Assembly (NCBI RefSeq): GCF_006783905.1
Contig: NZ_VFPE01000001.1
Span: 806,001-870,000 of the forward strand
Length of the DNA stretch: 64,000 nt
Direction: 5' to 3'
Origin: Microbacterium kyungheense
GTDB lineage: Bacteria; Actinomycetota; Actinomycetes; Actinomycetales; Microbacteriaceae
Part shown: in pieces, positions 7,741 to 16,501 of the stretch
Numbering within the stretch: the stretch's first letter is position 1
How the letters are laid out: every line of letters begins with the position of its first letter
Made by a program: the position numbers and the translations under genes
The notes under the pieces: generated by a model
Database searches by the model: none
Told to the model about the DNA's origin: nothing
Seen by the model: only the letters and a program-made list of their open reading frames with translations

Positions 7741-9029
7741 GCCTGTGCTCCTTCGTTGTGTGCCGCGCTGTCGTGCATGTGTGCCAGGGCGTCGGCGAAG
7801 TCCTCGTCGGCGATGATGTGGCCCATGCGGTCGCGCTTGGTGGCGAGGTACTGGTGGTTGTTCGGTCCGACGCCGACCAGCAGCGGCACCTGCTCGACGA
7901 TCTCGAGGCCGAGCTCGCGCAGCTGCTTCACCTTGTCGGTGTTGTTCGTGAGCAGGCGCACCTTCTCGACGCCGAGATCCGTGAGGATGCCGGCGGCCGC
8001 GGCGTAGTCGCGGGCATCGGCGGGCAGACCCAGGGCCAGGTTGGCGTCGACCGTGTCGAGGCCGCGCTCCTGCAGCGAGTAGGCGCGCAGCTTGTTGATG
8101 AGGCCGATGCCGCGTCCCTCGTGACCGCGCATGTAGATGACGACGCCGCCGTCCTGCTCGATCGCGTCGAGAGCGGCCTCGAGCTGCGGGCCGCACTCGC
8201 ACTTGAGCGAGCCGAACGCCTCGCCGGTCAGGCACTCCGAGTGCACGCGCACGAGCGGCGCCTCGTCGAGCTCGCCCGACACGACCGCGATGTGGTCGGT
8301 GCCGGTGATGCGGTCCTTGTACGCGAGGAAGCGGAAGGCACCGTGCGAGGTCGGCACGTGGGCTTCGGCGCGCAGGCTCACGCGGCGCTTGTGGGCGCCG
8401 CGGATCGCGGGGTCGCACGGCGCGTGCTCGTCGAGGTAGGCGACGAGCTGCTCGATCGTGATGACCGGGATGCCGTACTCGGCGCCGAGGTCCTGCAGAC
8501 CGGGCAGGCGCATCATGCTGCCGTCCTCGGCGACGACCTCGCCGATGACGCCGACGGGCTCGAGTTCGGCGAGCTTCATGAGTTCGACGGCGGCCTCGGT
8601 GTGGCCGGCGCGCTCGCGCACGCCGCCGTCGACGGCGCGCAGCGGCAGGATGTGGCCCGGGCGCTTGACGCTGGTGCGCGTCGACTCGGGGTCGGCCAGC
8701 ACGTTGAGCGTGTGGGCGCGATCGGCCGCGCTGATGCCGGTGGTGACGTTGTCGGCGGCGTCCACGCTGACCGTGTAGGCGGTGCCGCGCGAGTCCTCGT
8801 TGTGCTCGACCATCGGGGGGAGGTCGAGACGGTCGGCCCAGTCGGCGGGCATCGGGGCGCACAGGAACCCGCTCGTCCAGCGCACGGTCCACGCCACCCA
8901 TTCGGGCGTCGCGAGCTGTGCCGACAGGATGACGTCGCCCTCGTTCTCGCGGTTCTCATCGTCGGCGACGATGACGGGCCGGCCGGCGCGCAGCGCCTCC
9001 AGGGCCTCGGGGATGGTGGCAAGGCTCAT
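7737..9029 (-). CDS. ribBA: bifunctional DHBP synthase / GTP cyclohydrolase II
   Basis: This 430-residue fusion makes both riboflavin precursors. Residues 1-200 are 3,4-dihydroxy-2-butanone-4-phosphate synthase, with the acidic loop DDENRENEGD and the motif GHTEAAVELMKLA. Residues 205-410 are GTP cyclohydrolase II, with the zinc ligands in CLTGEAFGSLKCECG and the loop RGHEGRGIGLINKL. The start at ATG 9029 has GGAGG a few nt upstream and overlaps ribE's stop. Its stop overlaps ribH's start. Both domains appear intact. Expression is expected to follow the FMN riboswitch upstream of ribD. Confidence 0.97.
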   Translation of the reverse strand: MSLATIPEALEALRAGRPVIVADDENRENEGDVILSAQLATPEWVAWTVRWTSGFLCAPMPADWADRLDLPPMVEHNEDSRGTAYTVSVDAADNVTTGISAADRAHTLNVLADPESTRTSVKRPGHILPLRAVDGGVRERAGHTEAAVELMKLAELEPVGVIGEVVAEDGSMMRLPGLQDLGAEYGIPVITIEQLVAYLDEHAPCDPAIRGAHKRRVSLRAEAHVPTSHGAFRFLAYKDRITGTDHIAVVSGELDEAPLVRVHSECLTGEAFGSLKCECGPQLEAALDAIEQDGGVVIYMRGHEGRGIGLINKLRAYSLQERGLDTVDANLALGLPADARDYAAAAGILTDLGVEKVRLLTNNTDKVKQLRELGLEIVEQVPLLVGVGPNNHQYLATKRDRMGHIIADEDFADALAHMHDSAAHNEGAQA

Positions 9030-9664
9030 CGCGAGCCTCCTTCCGTGAATTCCAGCAGCCGGCGCACATGGCGCGCCAGGATGTCGGTCTCGAGATTGAC
9101 GCGGTCGCCCGCCACACGGGCGCCGAGGGTCGTGGCGGCGAGCGTCTCGGGGATCAGCGAGACCTCGAACCATGCGTCCGCCGCCGTGCCTGAGCCTGTC
9201 GAGGGGGCGGGACTCGCGGCGCTGACGGTGAGCGAGACGCCGTCGACGGCGATCGAGCCCTTGTCGACGACGAGCGGTGCGAGCGCAGCGGGGAGCGAGA
9301 TGCGCAGCACCTGCCACTGGGCGCCGGGGCGCACCTCGAGCACCTCGCCGGTGCCGTCGATGTGGCCCTGCACGATGTGACCGCCGAGGCGCCCGTGCGC
9401 GACCGTCGCCCGCTCCAGGTTGACGACGCGTCCCGCAGCGACGCCCTCGAGCGTCGACATGTCGAGCGTCTGCTTCATGACGTCGGCGGTGAACCAGTCG
9501 TCGCCCTGGTCGACGACCGTGAGGCACACGCCGCTGACCGAGATGGAGTCGCCGTGCGCGGCATCCGACACGGCCTTCGGGCCGCGGACGGTCACGCGCA
9601 CGCCGTCGCCCGACGGCTCGACCGCGGTGACCTCGCCGATCTCTTCGACGATTCCGGTGAACAT
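9026..9664 (-). CDS. ribE: riboflavin synthase, alpha subunit
   Basis: This enzyme dismutates two lumazine molecules to riboflavin. The 212-residue protein shows the tandem barrel repeats: MFTGIVEEIGEV opens the first and GHIVQGHIDGTGEV the second, with SVSGVCLTVV and AVDGVSLTVS as the matching internal motifs. Between residues 150 and 165 it carries an extra loop, PAPSTGSGTAAD, encoded by a REP-like element (9188-9206). Family members normally run from the SLTV strand almost directly into WFEVSLIPETLA, so this is an in-frame insertion in a loop. ATGA overlaps join it to ribD and ribBA. Confidence 0.96.
   Translation of the reverse strand: MFTGIVEEIGEVTAVEPSGDGVRVTVRGPKAVSDAAHGDSISVSGVCLTVVDQGDDWFTADVMKQTLDMSTLEGVAAGRVVNLERATVAHGRLGGHIVQGHIDGTGEVLEVRPGAQWQVLRISLPAALAPLVVDKGSIAVDGVSLTVSAASPAPSTGSGTAADAWFEVSLIPETLAATTLGARVAGDRVNLETDILARHVRRLLEFTEGGSR
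9188..9206. repeat. REP-like element inside ribE
   Basis: CCTGAGCCTGTCGAGGG matches the CTGAGCCTGTCGAAG family core with one change. It encodes PSTGSG in an extra loop of riboflavin synthase. Confidence 0.65.
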
Positions 9665-10734
9665 CAGTCGTCTCCTTCTTCCGGGGCCTCTTCCGGTCCC
9701 TGAGCTTCGTCGGGTCCCTGAGCCTGTCGAAGGGCGGCGACGTACAGCACGTCGTCGCCCAGCGGGATCGTGGATGCCACATCCAGCCGCCGCGCCTGCG
9801 CGATGGTCGTCACGCCGATGTCGCGCAGCGACAGCCGGTCGCCGCCGAGCAGCACCGGCGCCACGTACACGAGGACCTCGTCGGCGAGCCCGGCGCGCAG
9901 GAACGAGCTGGCCAAGGCGGGCCCGCCCTCGACGAACACGCGCTGCACGCCCTGCTGGCGGAGCGTCTCGAGGAGCGCCGGAAGGTCCTGCCCGTCATCG
10001 GTGGCGAGGGGGAGTGGATGCCGTCGCACGGCCGCCCCCGACGGCACCGGCCGCCGGCCCACCACGACCGGACGCGGCTGGTGCTCGTAGAGCGTGCCGT
10101 CGGGGCGTCGCGCCGTGAGCGCGGGGTCGTCGGCCAGGAGAGTGCCGGTGCCGACGACGATCGCGTCGGTCTCGGACCTGCGGCGGTGCACGTCCGCGCG
10201 CGCGGCGGGCCCGGTGATCCACTGGCTGGTGCCGTCGGCGGCGGCGGCGCGGCCGTCGAGGCTCTGCGCCCACTTGACCGTCACGTGCGGACGCCCGAGG
10301 CGCTGCACGGTGAGCCACGAGTCGAGCAGCGCGGCTGCCTCGTCGGCCAGCAGGCCTGCCTCGACGTCGACGCCGGCCTCGCGCAGCCGCGCGGCTCCGC
10401 CCGAGGAGTGATCGCCCGGGTCGGACACCGCGTACACGACGCGCGCCACGCCGGCGTCGATGAGCGCCTCGGAGCACGGCCCCGTGCGCCCGGTGTGGTT
10501 GCAGGGTTCGAGGGTGACGACGGCGGTCGCGCCGCGGACGGCGTCGGGCGCGAGCTTCGAGAGCGCGTCGACCTCGGCGTGCGGGGTCCCGGCGCCGCGG
10601 TGCCAGCCCTCGGCGAGCACGTGGCCGTCCGGCGACAGCAGCAGGGCGCCGACCTGCGGGTTCACGCCGCGCGGTCCGTTCGCGGCGACCGCCAGCGCCC
10701 GACGCATCGCGTCGTGTTCCGCTGTGCTCGCCAT
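9664..10734 (-). CDS. ribD: riboflavin deaminase/reductase
   Basis: RibD deaminates and then reduces the pyrimidine intermediate. Residues 1-145 are the cytidine-deaminase-like domain with zinc motifs HAEVDALS and PCNHTGRTGPC. Residues 150-335 are the reductase, with KWAQSLDGRAAA, GTGTLLADDPALTAR and the cofactor motif VFVEGGPALASSFL. The C-terminus ends in ALRQAQGPDEAQGPEEAPEE, a tail encoded by two tandem REP-like units (9695-9735). ATG 10734 is the likely start, with AGGGCAGG upstream. It is the first gene of the operon, about 70 nt below the FMN riboswitch. Confidence 0.95.
   Translation of the reverse strand: MASTAEHDAMRRALAVAANGPRGVNPQVGALLLSPDGHVLAEGWHRGAGTPHAEVDALSKLAPDAVRGATAVVTLEPCNHTGRTGPCSEALIDAGVARVVYAVSDPGDHSSGGAARLREAGVDVEAGLLADEAAALLDSWLTVQRLGRPHVTVKWAQSLDGRAAAADGTSQWITGPAARADVHRRRSETDAIVVGTGTLLADDPALTARRPDGTLYEHQPRPVVVGRRPVPSGAAVRRHPLPLATDDGQDLPALLETLRQQGVQRVFVEGGPALASSFLRAGLADEVLVYVAPVLLGGDRLSLRDIGVTTIAQARRLDVASTIPLGDDVLYVAALRQAQGPDEAQGPEEAPEEGDD
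9695..9735. repeat. two tandem REP-like elements at the end of ribD
   Basis: GGTCCCTGAGCTTCGTCG is followed directly by GGTCCCTGAGCCTGTCGAAG. Read on the minus strand they encode RQAQGP and EAQGP in the RibD tail. Confidence 0.7.
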
Positions 10735-10805
10735 CCGGCCTGCCCTCTCGCTGTCTGCTGAGGCTCCGGGCAACGGGAAGCGGCGGCGCGCGCGACGCCG
10801 CTCGT

Positions 10806-10967
10806 GCTGCCTCCCATCCGGACTAGCGACGACTGCTCGTCGCATCACCGTCGGTTCCGGAATTCCACCGGATCGACCTCGGCTCACCCTGTTCGACAGA
10901 GTGGATGCGTCGGCTCGCGGACTCTCACCGCCGGTTCGGATTCACACCGACCCCGGAGCACGTTGAT
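10806..10967 (-). ncRNA. FMN riboswitch (RFN element)
   Basis: Read on the minus strand, the conserved RFN blocks appear in order: GTGCTCCGGGGTCGGTG (5' side, about 10951-10967), AATCCGAACCGGCGGT, then GGATGGGAGG near the 3' end (about 10806-10820), with variable helices between. It lies in the leader of ribD. Below it, GCGGCG (minus strand) can pair with CGCCGC in 10780-10801, a candidate anti-expression hairpin that lacks a T tract. FMN binding is expected to reduce expression of ribD-ribE-ribBA-ribH. Ends are approximate. Confidence 0.93.
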
Positions 10968-11088
10968 GCTCTCGAGTGTAGTCAACGCGGCATCCGCCCA
11001 TTCATTCCATGTCTTCGCATGAAGCGCGGCCACCGGGGCGAGGCGCGGCCCGATGTCGTCAGGGCGGCATAGCCTGGAGGTGGGGACG

Positions 11089-12828
11089 GTGAGATTCTTG
11101 ACGACGACACGGGGATACGACGAGCTGGCTGCGCGACCGTACGCGGACGTGCTGATCATCGGCGGCGGCATCAACGGCCTCGCGACCTTCCGCGATCTGG
11201 CGCTGCAGGGCGTCGACGTCGCACTGGTGGAACGCGACGATTTCGTCAGCGGCGCATCCGCCGCGTCGTCCCACATGATCCACGGCGGCATCCGCTATCT
11301 CGAGAACGGCGAGTTCCGTCTCGTGCACGAGGCGGTCACCGAGCGCAACGCGCTGCTGCGCACCGCGCCGCACTACGTGCGTCCGCTGCAGACGACGATC
11401 CCGATCTTCTCGACGTTCTCGGGCGTGCTCACCGCGCCGCTGCGGTTCCTGCGCCACGGCAAGGGACGGGCGCGTGAGCGCGGCGCCGCGCTCATCAAGA
11501 TCGGCCTCGTGATCTACGACTCGTTCTCGCGGGGCGGCGGCATATTCGGCGGCGGCACGGTGCCGCGGCACGCGTTCCACGGCCGACGCCGGTCGCTCGC
11601 CCTGCTGCCCGAGCTCAATCCGGACGTGAAGTACACCGCGACCTACTGGGATGCTTCGCTGCACGATCCCGAGCGCCTCGCGCTCGACGTGCTGCGCGAT
11701 GCCCGCAGCGTCGGCGGGGAAGGCTCCGGCAGCCGCGCCCGCGCCGCCAACTACACCGCGGCCATCGGGGCGCAGGGCGGCCATGTGCTGCTGCGCGACG
11801 CCGAGACGGGGCGCGAGACGACGTTCGCGGCATCCGTCGTCCTCAACACGAGCGGACCGTGGACCGACGGCACCAACCTCGCCCTCGGCGACCCGACCCG
11901 GTACATGGGCGGCACCAAGGGCTCGCACATCGTGCTCGACCACCCGGAGCTGCTGGCTGCGACCGGTGGCCGCGAGCTGTTCTTCGAGAACGAGGACGGC
12001 CGCATCGTGCTGATCTACCCGCTCAAGGGGCGTGTGCTGGTCGGCACCACCGACCTCGAGCACGACATGGGCGACCCGATCGTGTGCACCGAGGCCGAGG
12101 TGGACTACTTCATCGACCTGATCGCGCAGGTGCTGCCCGCGATCGCGGTCGACCGCGCCCGGATCGTGTACCGCTTCGCCGGCGTGCGCCCGCTGCCGGG
12201 CCACGGCGACCTCGCGCCGGGGTTCGTCTCGCGCGACTACCGGATCGAGTCCGCACCGCTCGTGGGTGGGCAGGCGACCGTGCTGAGCCTCGTCGGCGGC
12301 AAATGGACGACATTCCGCGCGTCGGCCGAGCACCTCGCCGATCGTGCCCTCGAGCTGCTCGCGCAGCCGCGCCGGCGCTCCACCAAGGGCGTGCCGATCG
12401 GCGGCGGACGCGGCTTCCCGACGACCGAGCGGTCGCGTCAGCAGTGGATCGCCACACACACCGGCGCCCTCGACCCGGCGCGCGTGGCGACGCTGCTCGA
12501 CCGCTACGGCACGGTGGCGGCATCCGTCATCGCGGCGATCGCGAGGGATGCCGCCGACGCGCCGCTCGAGCACGCCCCCGGCTACTCGTCCGGCGAGCTG
12601 CGGTACCTCGCGTCGGCCGAGTCGGTGGTGCATCTGGACGACCTGCTGCTGCGTCGCACGTCGCTCGCCTTCATCGGCGGCGCGACACCCGAGGCCGCGC
12701 GCGAGATCGCGGCAGCCGTCGCGCCCGTGCTCGGCTGGGACGCCGCCCGCGTCGGGGCCGAGGTCGAGCGCGGGCTCGCCGGCGTGCACGCCGCCGATCC
12801 GGCCTGGACCGGGGCCTCCGCGCGATAG
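11089..12828 (+). CDS. glpD: glycerol-3-phosphate dehydrogenase (FAD, aerobic)
   Basis: This enzyme oxidises sn-glycerol-3-phosphate to dihydroxyacetone phosphate at the membrane and feeds electrons to quinone. The 579-residue protein has the FAD-binding start VLIIGGGINGLATFRDLALQG, the substrate region SSHMIHGGIRYLENGEF, FAD contacts in STSGPW-type segments, and a C-terminal DAO_C domain (about 400-540). GTG 11089 is chosen because GGAGG ends 8 nt upstream; ATG 11053 would add 12 unconserved residues. TAGCCT at 11070-11075 is a candidate -10. glpK follows after 66 nt, so the two form a glycerol catabolism unit. Confidence 0.95.
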   Translation: MRFLTTTRGYDELAARPYADVLIIGGGINGLATFRDLALQGVDVALVERDDFVSGASAASSHMIHGGIRYLENGEFRLVHEAVTERNALLRTAPHYVRPLQTTIPIFSTFSGVLTAPLRFLRHGKGRARERGAALIKIGLVIYDSFSRGGGIFGGGTVPRHAFHGRRRSLALLPELNPDVKYTATYWDASLHDPERLALDVLRDARSVGGEGSGSRARAANYTAAIGAQGGHVLLRDAETGRETTFAASVVLNTSGPWTDGTNLALGDPTRYMGGTKGSHIVLDHPELLAATGGRELFFENEDGRIVLIYPLKGRVLVGTTDLEHDMGDPIVCTEAEVDYFIDLIAQVLPAIAVDRARIVYRFAGVRPLPGHGDLAPGFVSRDYRIESAPLVGGQATVLSLVGGKWTTFRASAEHLADRALELLAQPRRRSTKGVPIGGGRGFPTTERSRQQWIATHTGALDPARVATLLDRYGTVAASVIAAIARDAADAPLEHAPGYSSGELRYLASAESVVHLDDLLLRRTSLAFIGGATPEAAREIAAAVAPVLGWDAARVGAEVERGLAGVHAADPAWTGASAR

Positions 12829-12894
12829 GTCGCACGGGCGATAGCCTGGCGGGCACCGGATCCGGCGTCCGTGCCGGGGGAGAAGGAGACGACG

Positions 12895-14433
12895 TTGTCC
12901 GACCACGTGCTGGCGATCGACCAGGGAACGACCTCGACCCGCGCCATCGTGTTCGACCGGGAGGGTGCGGTCGTCGCCGTCTCGCAGCGCGAGCACGAGC
13001 AGATCTTCCCCCGCGCCGGATGGGTCGAGCACGACCCGGTCGAGATCTGGACGAGCGCCGAGTGGGTGATCTCCTCGTGCCTCACGCGGGCTCGGATCAC
13101 GGCATCCGACGTCGCCGCGATCGGGGTGACCAACCAGCGCGAGACCGCCATCGTGTGGGAGAAGCGCACCGGCCGCCCCGTGCACAACGCCGTCGTGTGG
13201 CAGGACACCCGCACCCAGCCGCGCATCGACGCGATGGCCGCCGACGGCGGCGCAGACCGGTTCGCCGACACCACCGGCCTGCCGCTGGCAACCTATTTCT
13301 CGGCGTCCAAGGTGGCGTGGATCCTCGACAACGTCCCCGGCGCGCGTGCCGCCGCCGAGGCCGGCGAGCTGATGTTCGGCACGCCCGACACGTGGATCGT
13401 ATGGAACCTCACGGGTGGCACCCGGGGCGGCATCCACGTCACCGATGTCACCAACGCGTCGCGCACCCTGCTGATGGATCTGCGCACCCTCGACTGGTCG
13501 GACGAACTGCTCGCGGTGTGGGGCATCCCGCGCGCGATGATGCCGGAGATCCGCTCGTCGTCCGAGGTCGTCGGTCACTCGCAGCTGCCCTCCGTGCTCG
13601 ACGGCGTGCCCATCGCGGGCATCCTCGGCGACCAGCAGGCGGCCACCTTCGGCCAGGCGGCGTTCGATGCCGGCGAGTCGAAGAACACCTACGGCACGGG
13701 CAATTTCCTGCTCGTGAACACCGGCACAGAGATCGTCCGCTCGCCGAGCGGCCTCATCACGACCGTCGGCTACCGACTGGGCGACGAGCCCGCGCACTAC
13801 GCGCTGGAGGGCTCGATCGCCGTGACCGGCTCGCTCGTGCAGTGGCTGCGCGACAACCTCGGCATCATCCAGCGGTCCGAAGACGTCGAGACGCTGGCTT
13901 CGAGCGTCGACGACAACGGCGGCGCGTACTTCGTGCCGGCGTTCTCGGGGCTCTTCGCCCCCTACTGGCGGCCCGACGCGCGCGGCGCCCTCGTGGGGCT
14001 CACGCGGTACGTCAACAAGGCGCATATCGCGCGCGCGGCGCTCGAGTCCACGGCGTTCCAGACCCGTGACGTCATCGACGCGGTCGTCGCCGACACCGGA
14101 CGCGCGCTGGAGGAGCTGCGTGTGGACGGCGGGATGACCCGCGACGACCTGCTCATGCAGTTCCAGGCCGACATCCTCGGCATCCCCGTCGTGCGACCTG
14201 AGGTCGTCGAGACGACGGCGCTCGGCGCCGCGTACGCCGCCGGCCTCGCGACCGGCGTGTGGCGCGACCTCGACGAGCTGCGCGCGCACTGGCGCGAGGA
14301 CGCCCGCTTCGAACCGCGGATGCCGTCCGACGAGCGCGAGCGTCGGTACCGGCAGTGGCGCAAGGCCGTGTCGAAGTCGCTCGACTGGGTCGACGACGAC
14401 GCCCGCGTGCTGATGGGCACCACGGAGGGCTGA
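12895..14433 (+). CDS. glpK: glycerol kinase
   Basis: GlpK phosphorylates glycerol with ATP, giving the substrate of the neighbouring GlpD. The 512-residue protein has the N-terminal FGGY signature [13 protein letters not shown], substrate residues in NQRET and [15 protein letters not shown], the nucleotide motif [12 protein letters not shown], and [16 protein letters not shown] near residue 410. The start is TTG 12895, with AAGGAG six nt upstream; GTG 12871 lacks a ribosome site. Length matches the family. TAGCCT at 12842-12847 could give a second promoter inside the glpD-glpK gap. No glycerol facilitator gene is present in the window. Confidence 0.96.
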   Translation: MSDHVLAIDQGTTSTRAIVFDREGAVVAVSQREHEQIFPRAGWVEHDPVEIWTSAEWVISSCLTRARITASDVAAIGVTNQRETAIVWEKRTGRPVHNAVVWQDTRTQPRIDAMAADGGADRFADTTGLPLATYFSASKVAWILDNVPGARAAAEAGELMFGTPDTWIVWNLTGGTRGGIHVTDVTNASRTLLMDLRTLDWSDELLAVWGIPRAMMPEIRSSSEVVGHSQLPSVLDGVPIAGILGDQQAATFGQAAFDAGESKNTYGTGNFLLVNTGTEIVRSPSGLITTVGYRLGDEPAHYALEGSIAVTGSLVQWLRDNLGIIQRSEDVETLASSVDDNGGAYFVPAFSGLFAPYWRPDARGALVGLTRYVNKAHIARAALESTAFQTRDVIDAVVADTGRALEELRVDGGMTRDDLLMQFQADILGIPVVRPEVVETTALGAAYAAGLATGVWRDLDELRAHWREDARFEPRMPSDERERRYRQWRKAVSKSLDWVDDDARVLMGTTEG

Positions 14434-14461
14434 GTCCCGGCTGCCTGCGCAGCCGCTCCGG

Positions 14462-15322
14462 CTACTTGAGCAGTCGCGACAGGCGCCGGTCGGCGAGGAT
14501 CTTGCCGCCGGTCTGGCAGGTCGGGCAGTACTCCAGCGAGTTGTCGGCGAAGAACACGCTGCGCACCTCGTCGCCGCAGACAGGGCAGGCCTCGCCCCGG
14601 CGGCCGTGCACCTGCATGCCGCGGCGCTTGGCGTCCTTCAGGTCGGCAGGAGGCTTGCCGGATGCTGCGGCGACGGCATCCCGCAGCGTCTCGGTCATGG
14701 CCTCGAACAGTCGTGTCACGTCGTCGTCGCTCAGCGACGACGCGAGCGCATACGGCGACATCTTCGCGGCGTGCAGGATCTCGTCGGAGTACGCGTTGCC
14801 GACCCCGGCGATGATCGACTGGTCGCGCAGCACGCCCTTGATCTGCGTGCGGCGCCCGGCCAGCAGCGCGGCGAAGTCATCCCGCGTGAAGGAGGGGTCG
14901 AGGGGGTCGGGCCCGAGCCGCGCGATGCCGGGGACATCGGCCGGGTCGCGCACCACGTAGTACGCGAGCGACTTCTTGGTGCCGGCCTCGGTGAGGTCGA
15001 AGCCGGCGCCGTCGCTGAGTGCGACGCGCAGCGCGATCGGGGTCTTGCCGGGGCGGATGAGGGTCTGGGGGAGGGCGTCGTACCAGCGGAGCCACCCCGC
15101 CTTCGCGAGATGGAATACGAGGTGCGGGCCCGTCGTCGAGAGGTCGACGAACTTGCCGCGCCGCGTGGCGCCCGTGATCTCGACGCCCTTGAGCGCTTCG
15201 ATCGGCGGGTCGTAGGTCTTGAGCGCGGCGATGTTCGCCACGGTGGCGCGCTCGATGCGCACGCCGGCGAGCCGCTCCCCGAGGAAGTCGACGAGCCCCT
15301 GCACCTCCGGCATCTCAGGCAT
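14462..15322 (-). CDS. formamidopyrimidine/endonuclease VIII-type DNA glycosylase
   Basis: This is a base-excision repair enzyme of 286 residues. MPEMPEVQGL gives the catalytic Pro2-Glu3 pair after Met removal, the lysine needed for catalysis lies in TRRGKFVDL, and the H2TH helix region includes GVGNAYSDEILHAA. The C-terminal zinc finger is complete: CPVCG, then CPTCQTGG (C-X2-C-X16-C-X2-C). The order is that of Fpg/Nei proteins; the divergent mid-region suggests one of the actinobacterial Fpg-like paralogues rather than classical MutM, so no symbol is given. It converges with glpK across 28 nt. Confidence 0.9.
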   Translation of the reverse strand: MPEMPEVQGLVDFLGERLAGVRIERATVANIAALKTYDPPIEALKGVEITGATRRGKFVDLSTTGPHLVFHLAKAGWLRWYDALPQTLIRPGKTPIALRVALSDGAGFDLTEAGTKKSLAYYVVRDPADVPGIARLGPDPLDPSFTRDDFAALLAGRRTQIKGVLRDQSIIAGVGNAYSDEILHAAKMSPYALASSLSDDDVTRLFEAMTETLRDAVAAASGKPPADLKDAKRRGMQVHGRRGEACPVCGDEVRSVFFADNSLEYCPTCQTGGKILADRRLSRLLK

Positions 15323-15364
15323 GCGCTCATCCTGCCATGCGCGACCGACACGGCGGCAGGTGCC

Positions 15365-16348
15365 TCAGATCCAGCCGCGTCGCGCGGACTGCACGCCGGC
15401 GGCGAACCGGCTGGTCGCCCCCAGCCTCGTCATGAGGTCGGCGACACGGCGCCGCACGGTCCGCTCCGACAGCCCCAGGTGCCGGGCGACGGTCTCGTCC
15501 TTGAGGCCCGCCGCGAGCAGCCGCAGCACCTCGACATCCAGCGGGTCCAGGTCGCGGGGCGCTGCCGACCCCTCGGGCTCGAACACGGGGCTCGCCTGGC
15601 TCCACGTCGCCTCGAACAGCTCGACGAGCGCGTCGCAGAGGCGGGACTGCCACACCAGCACCGCAGTCGTGCGCGTGCTCTCCTCCCGTGCCGTGAGCGG
15701 CACGACCGCCACCCGACGGTCGATCAGCATCATCTTCAGGGGCACGTGCGCGACGACCCGCGCCTGCTCGCCGAGCGCGGACAGCCGCCGGATCGCATCG
15801 ACCCGCTCCGGCAGGTCCAGCACTGCCGCCGAGTACACCGCGCGCACGCGCACGCCACGAGCGAGCAGCACCTCCTCGGTCTCGGTCTCGGAGCGCGGGA
15901 CGTCGGTGACGTACGGCGGCTCCTCGAAGGCGATGACCTCCTCCTCGGCGGTGCGTAACAGGGTGTCGAGCCGCTCCGAGATGATGGACGGGCCGTCCAG
16001 CACCTCGACGAGGCGCTGCGGTTCAGCACGCAGCATCCGCTCCATGTACTCCGCGGCATACGTCGCGATCGCTGCCGTCGTCCTCTCGAGCTCGGACTGC
16101 CGGGCGCGGACCAGCACGGGGATGCCGATCCGAGGGTCGACCGGGGCGTAGAGCGCCGGCGGGCCCTCCGTGACGGTGGCAAGTCCCGCGGCGACGAGGG
16201 CGTCGACGCTGCGACGCGCCGCGCGGACCGGCAGATCGACGGCGGCCGCGAGGTCGCGCACCGAGAGGCTGGGGTGCCGCAGCAGCGCGCGGTACACGCG
16301 CTCCTCGACCTCGTCCAGCCCGACACCATCGAGCACGCGTGACCTCAT
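15365..16348 (-). CDS. LuxR-type regulator with TrmB-like N-terminus
   Basis: The protein has 327 residues. Residues 10-70 resemble a TrmB-like winged helix (VYRALLRHPSLSVRDLAAAVDLPVRAARRSVDAL), the centre (100-230) resembles a phospholipase-D-like effector domain of TrmB-type regulators, and 265-325 is a LuxR HTH (LDVEVLRLLAAGLKDETVARHLGLSERTVRRRVADLMTRLG; quoted for its order of helices). It is divergent from the S53/beta-propeller gene with 153 bp between the starts, and a CCGGAACCGG-centred palindrome lies in that gap. Control of the protease gene is likely but unproved. TAGTCG 5 nt before the ATG is a weak leaderless -10. Confidence 0.85.
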   Translation of the reverse strand: MRSRVLDGVGLDEVEERVYRALLRHPSLSVRDLAAAVDLPVRAARRSVDALVAAGLATVTEGPPALYAPVDPRIGIPVLVRARQSELERTTAAIATYAAEYMERMLRAEPQRLVEVLDGPSIISERLDTLLRTAEEEVIAFEEPPYVTDVPRSETETEEVLLARGVRVRAVYSAAVLDLPERVDAIRRLSALGEQARVVAHVPLKMMLIDRRVAVVPLTAREESTRTTAVLVWQSRLCDALVELFEATWSQASPVFEPEGSAAPRDLDPLDVEVLRLLAAGLKDETVARHLGLSERTVRRRVADLMTRLGATSRFAAGVQSARRGWI

Positions 16349-16370
16349 CCCGTCGACTATGCGACAGCCT

Positions 16371-16390
16371 AGTGGCCGGAACCGGCTACT
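16371..16390. promoter_or_regulatory. imperfect palindrome in divergent promoter region
   Basis: AGTGGCCGG aa CCGGCTACT has 9-bp arms with one mismatch and overlaps the start of a -10-like TACTGT (16387-16392) reading toward the S53 gene. Part of the motif, CCGGAACC, recurs at about 16393-16401. It is a candidate site for the divergent LuxR-type regulator. Confidence 0.4.
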
Positions 16391-16501
16391 GTCCGGAACC
16401 TGTCCGATTCCTGCCTCCGGAGTCTGTCAAGCTGACGGCGTCCCGCCTCCCCAGCGGACTCCCGCGCCCCAGGCGGGAACTCTCCCCACAGAAGGACACC
16501 C

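Noticed and set aside
7737..9782. A 681-codon fusion of ribBA with an upstream frame
   Set aside because: The additional N-terminal residues overlap ribE in another frame and are not conserved; ATG 9029 has GGAGG and the operon overlap.
11059..14289. A 1076-codon open frame on the minus strand opposite glpD and glpK
   Set aside because: It is the mirror of strongly conserved genes, shows no recognisable domain, and its Arg/His/Glu-rich composition is typical of antisense frames in high-GC DNA. The same holds for the long frames opposite the sdh, nucleoside and mannitol operons.
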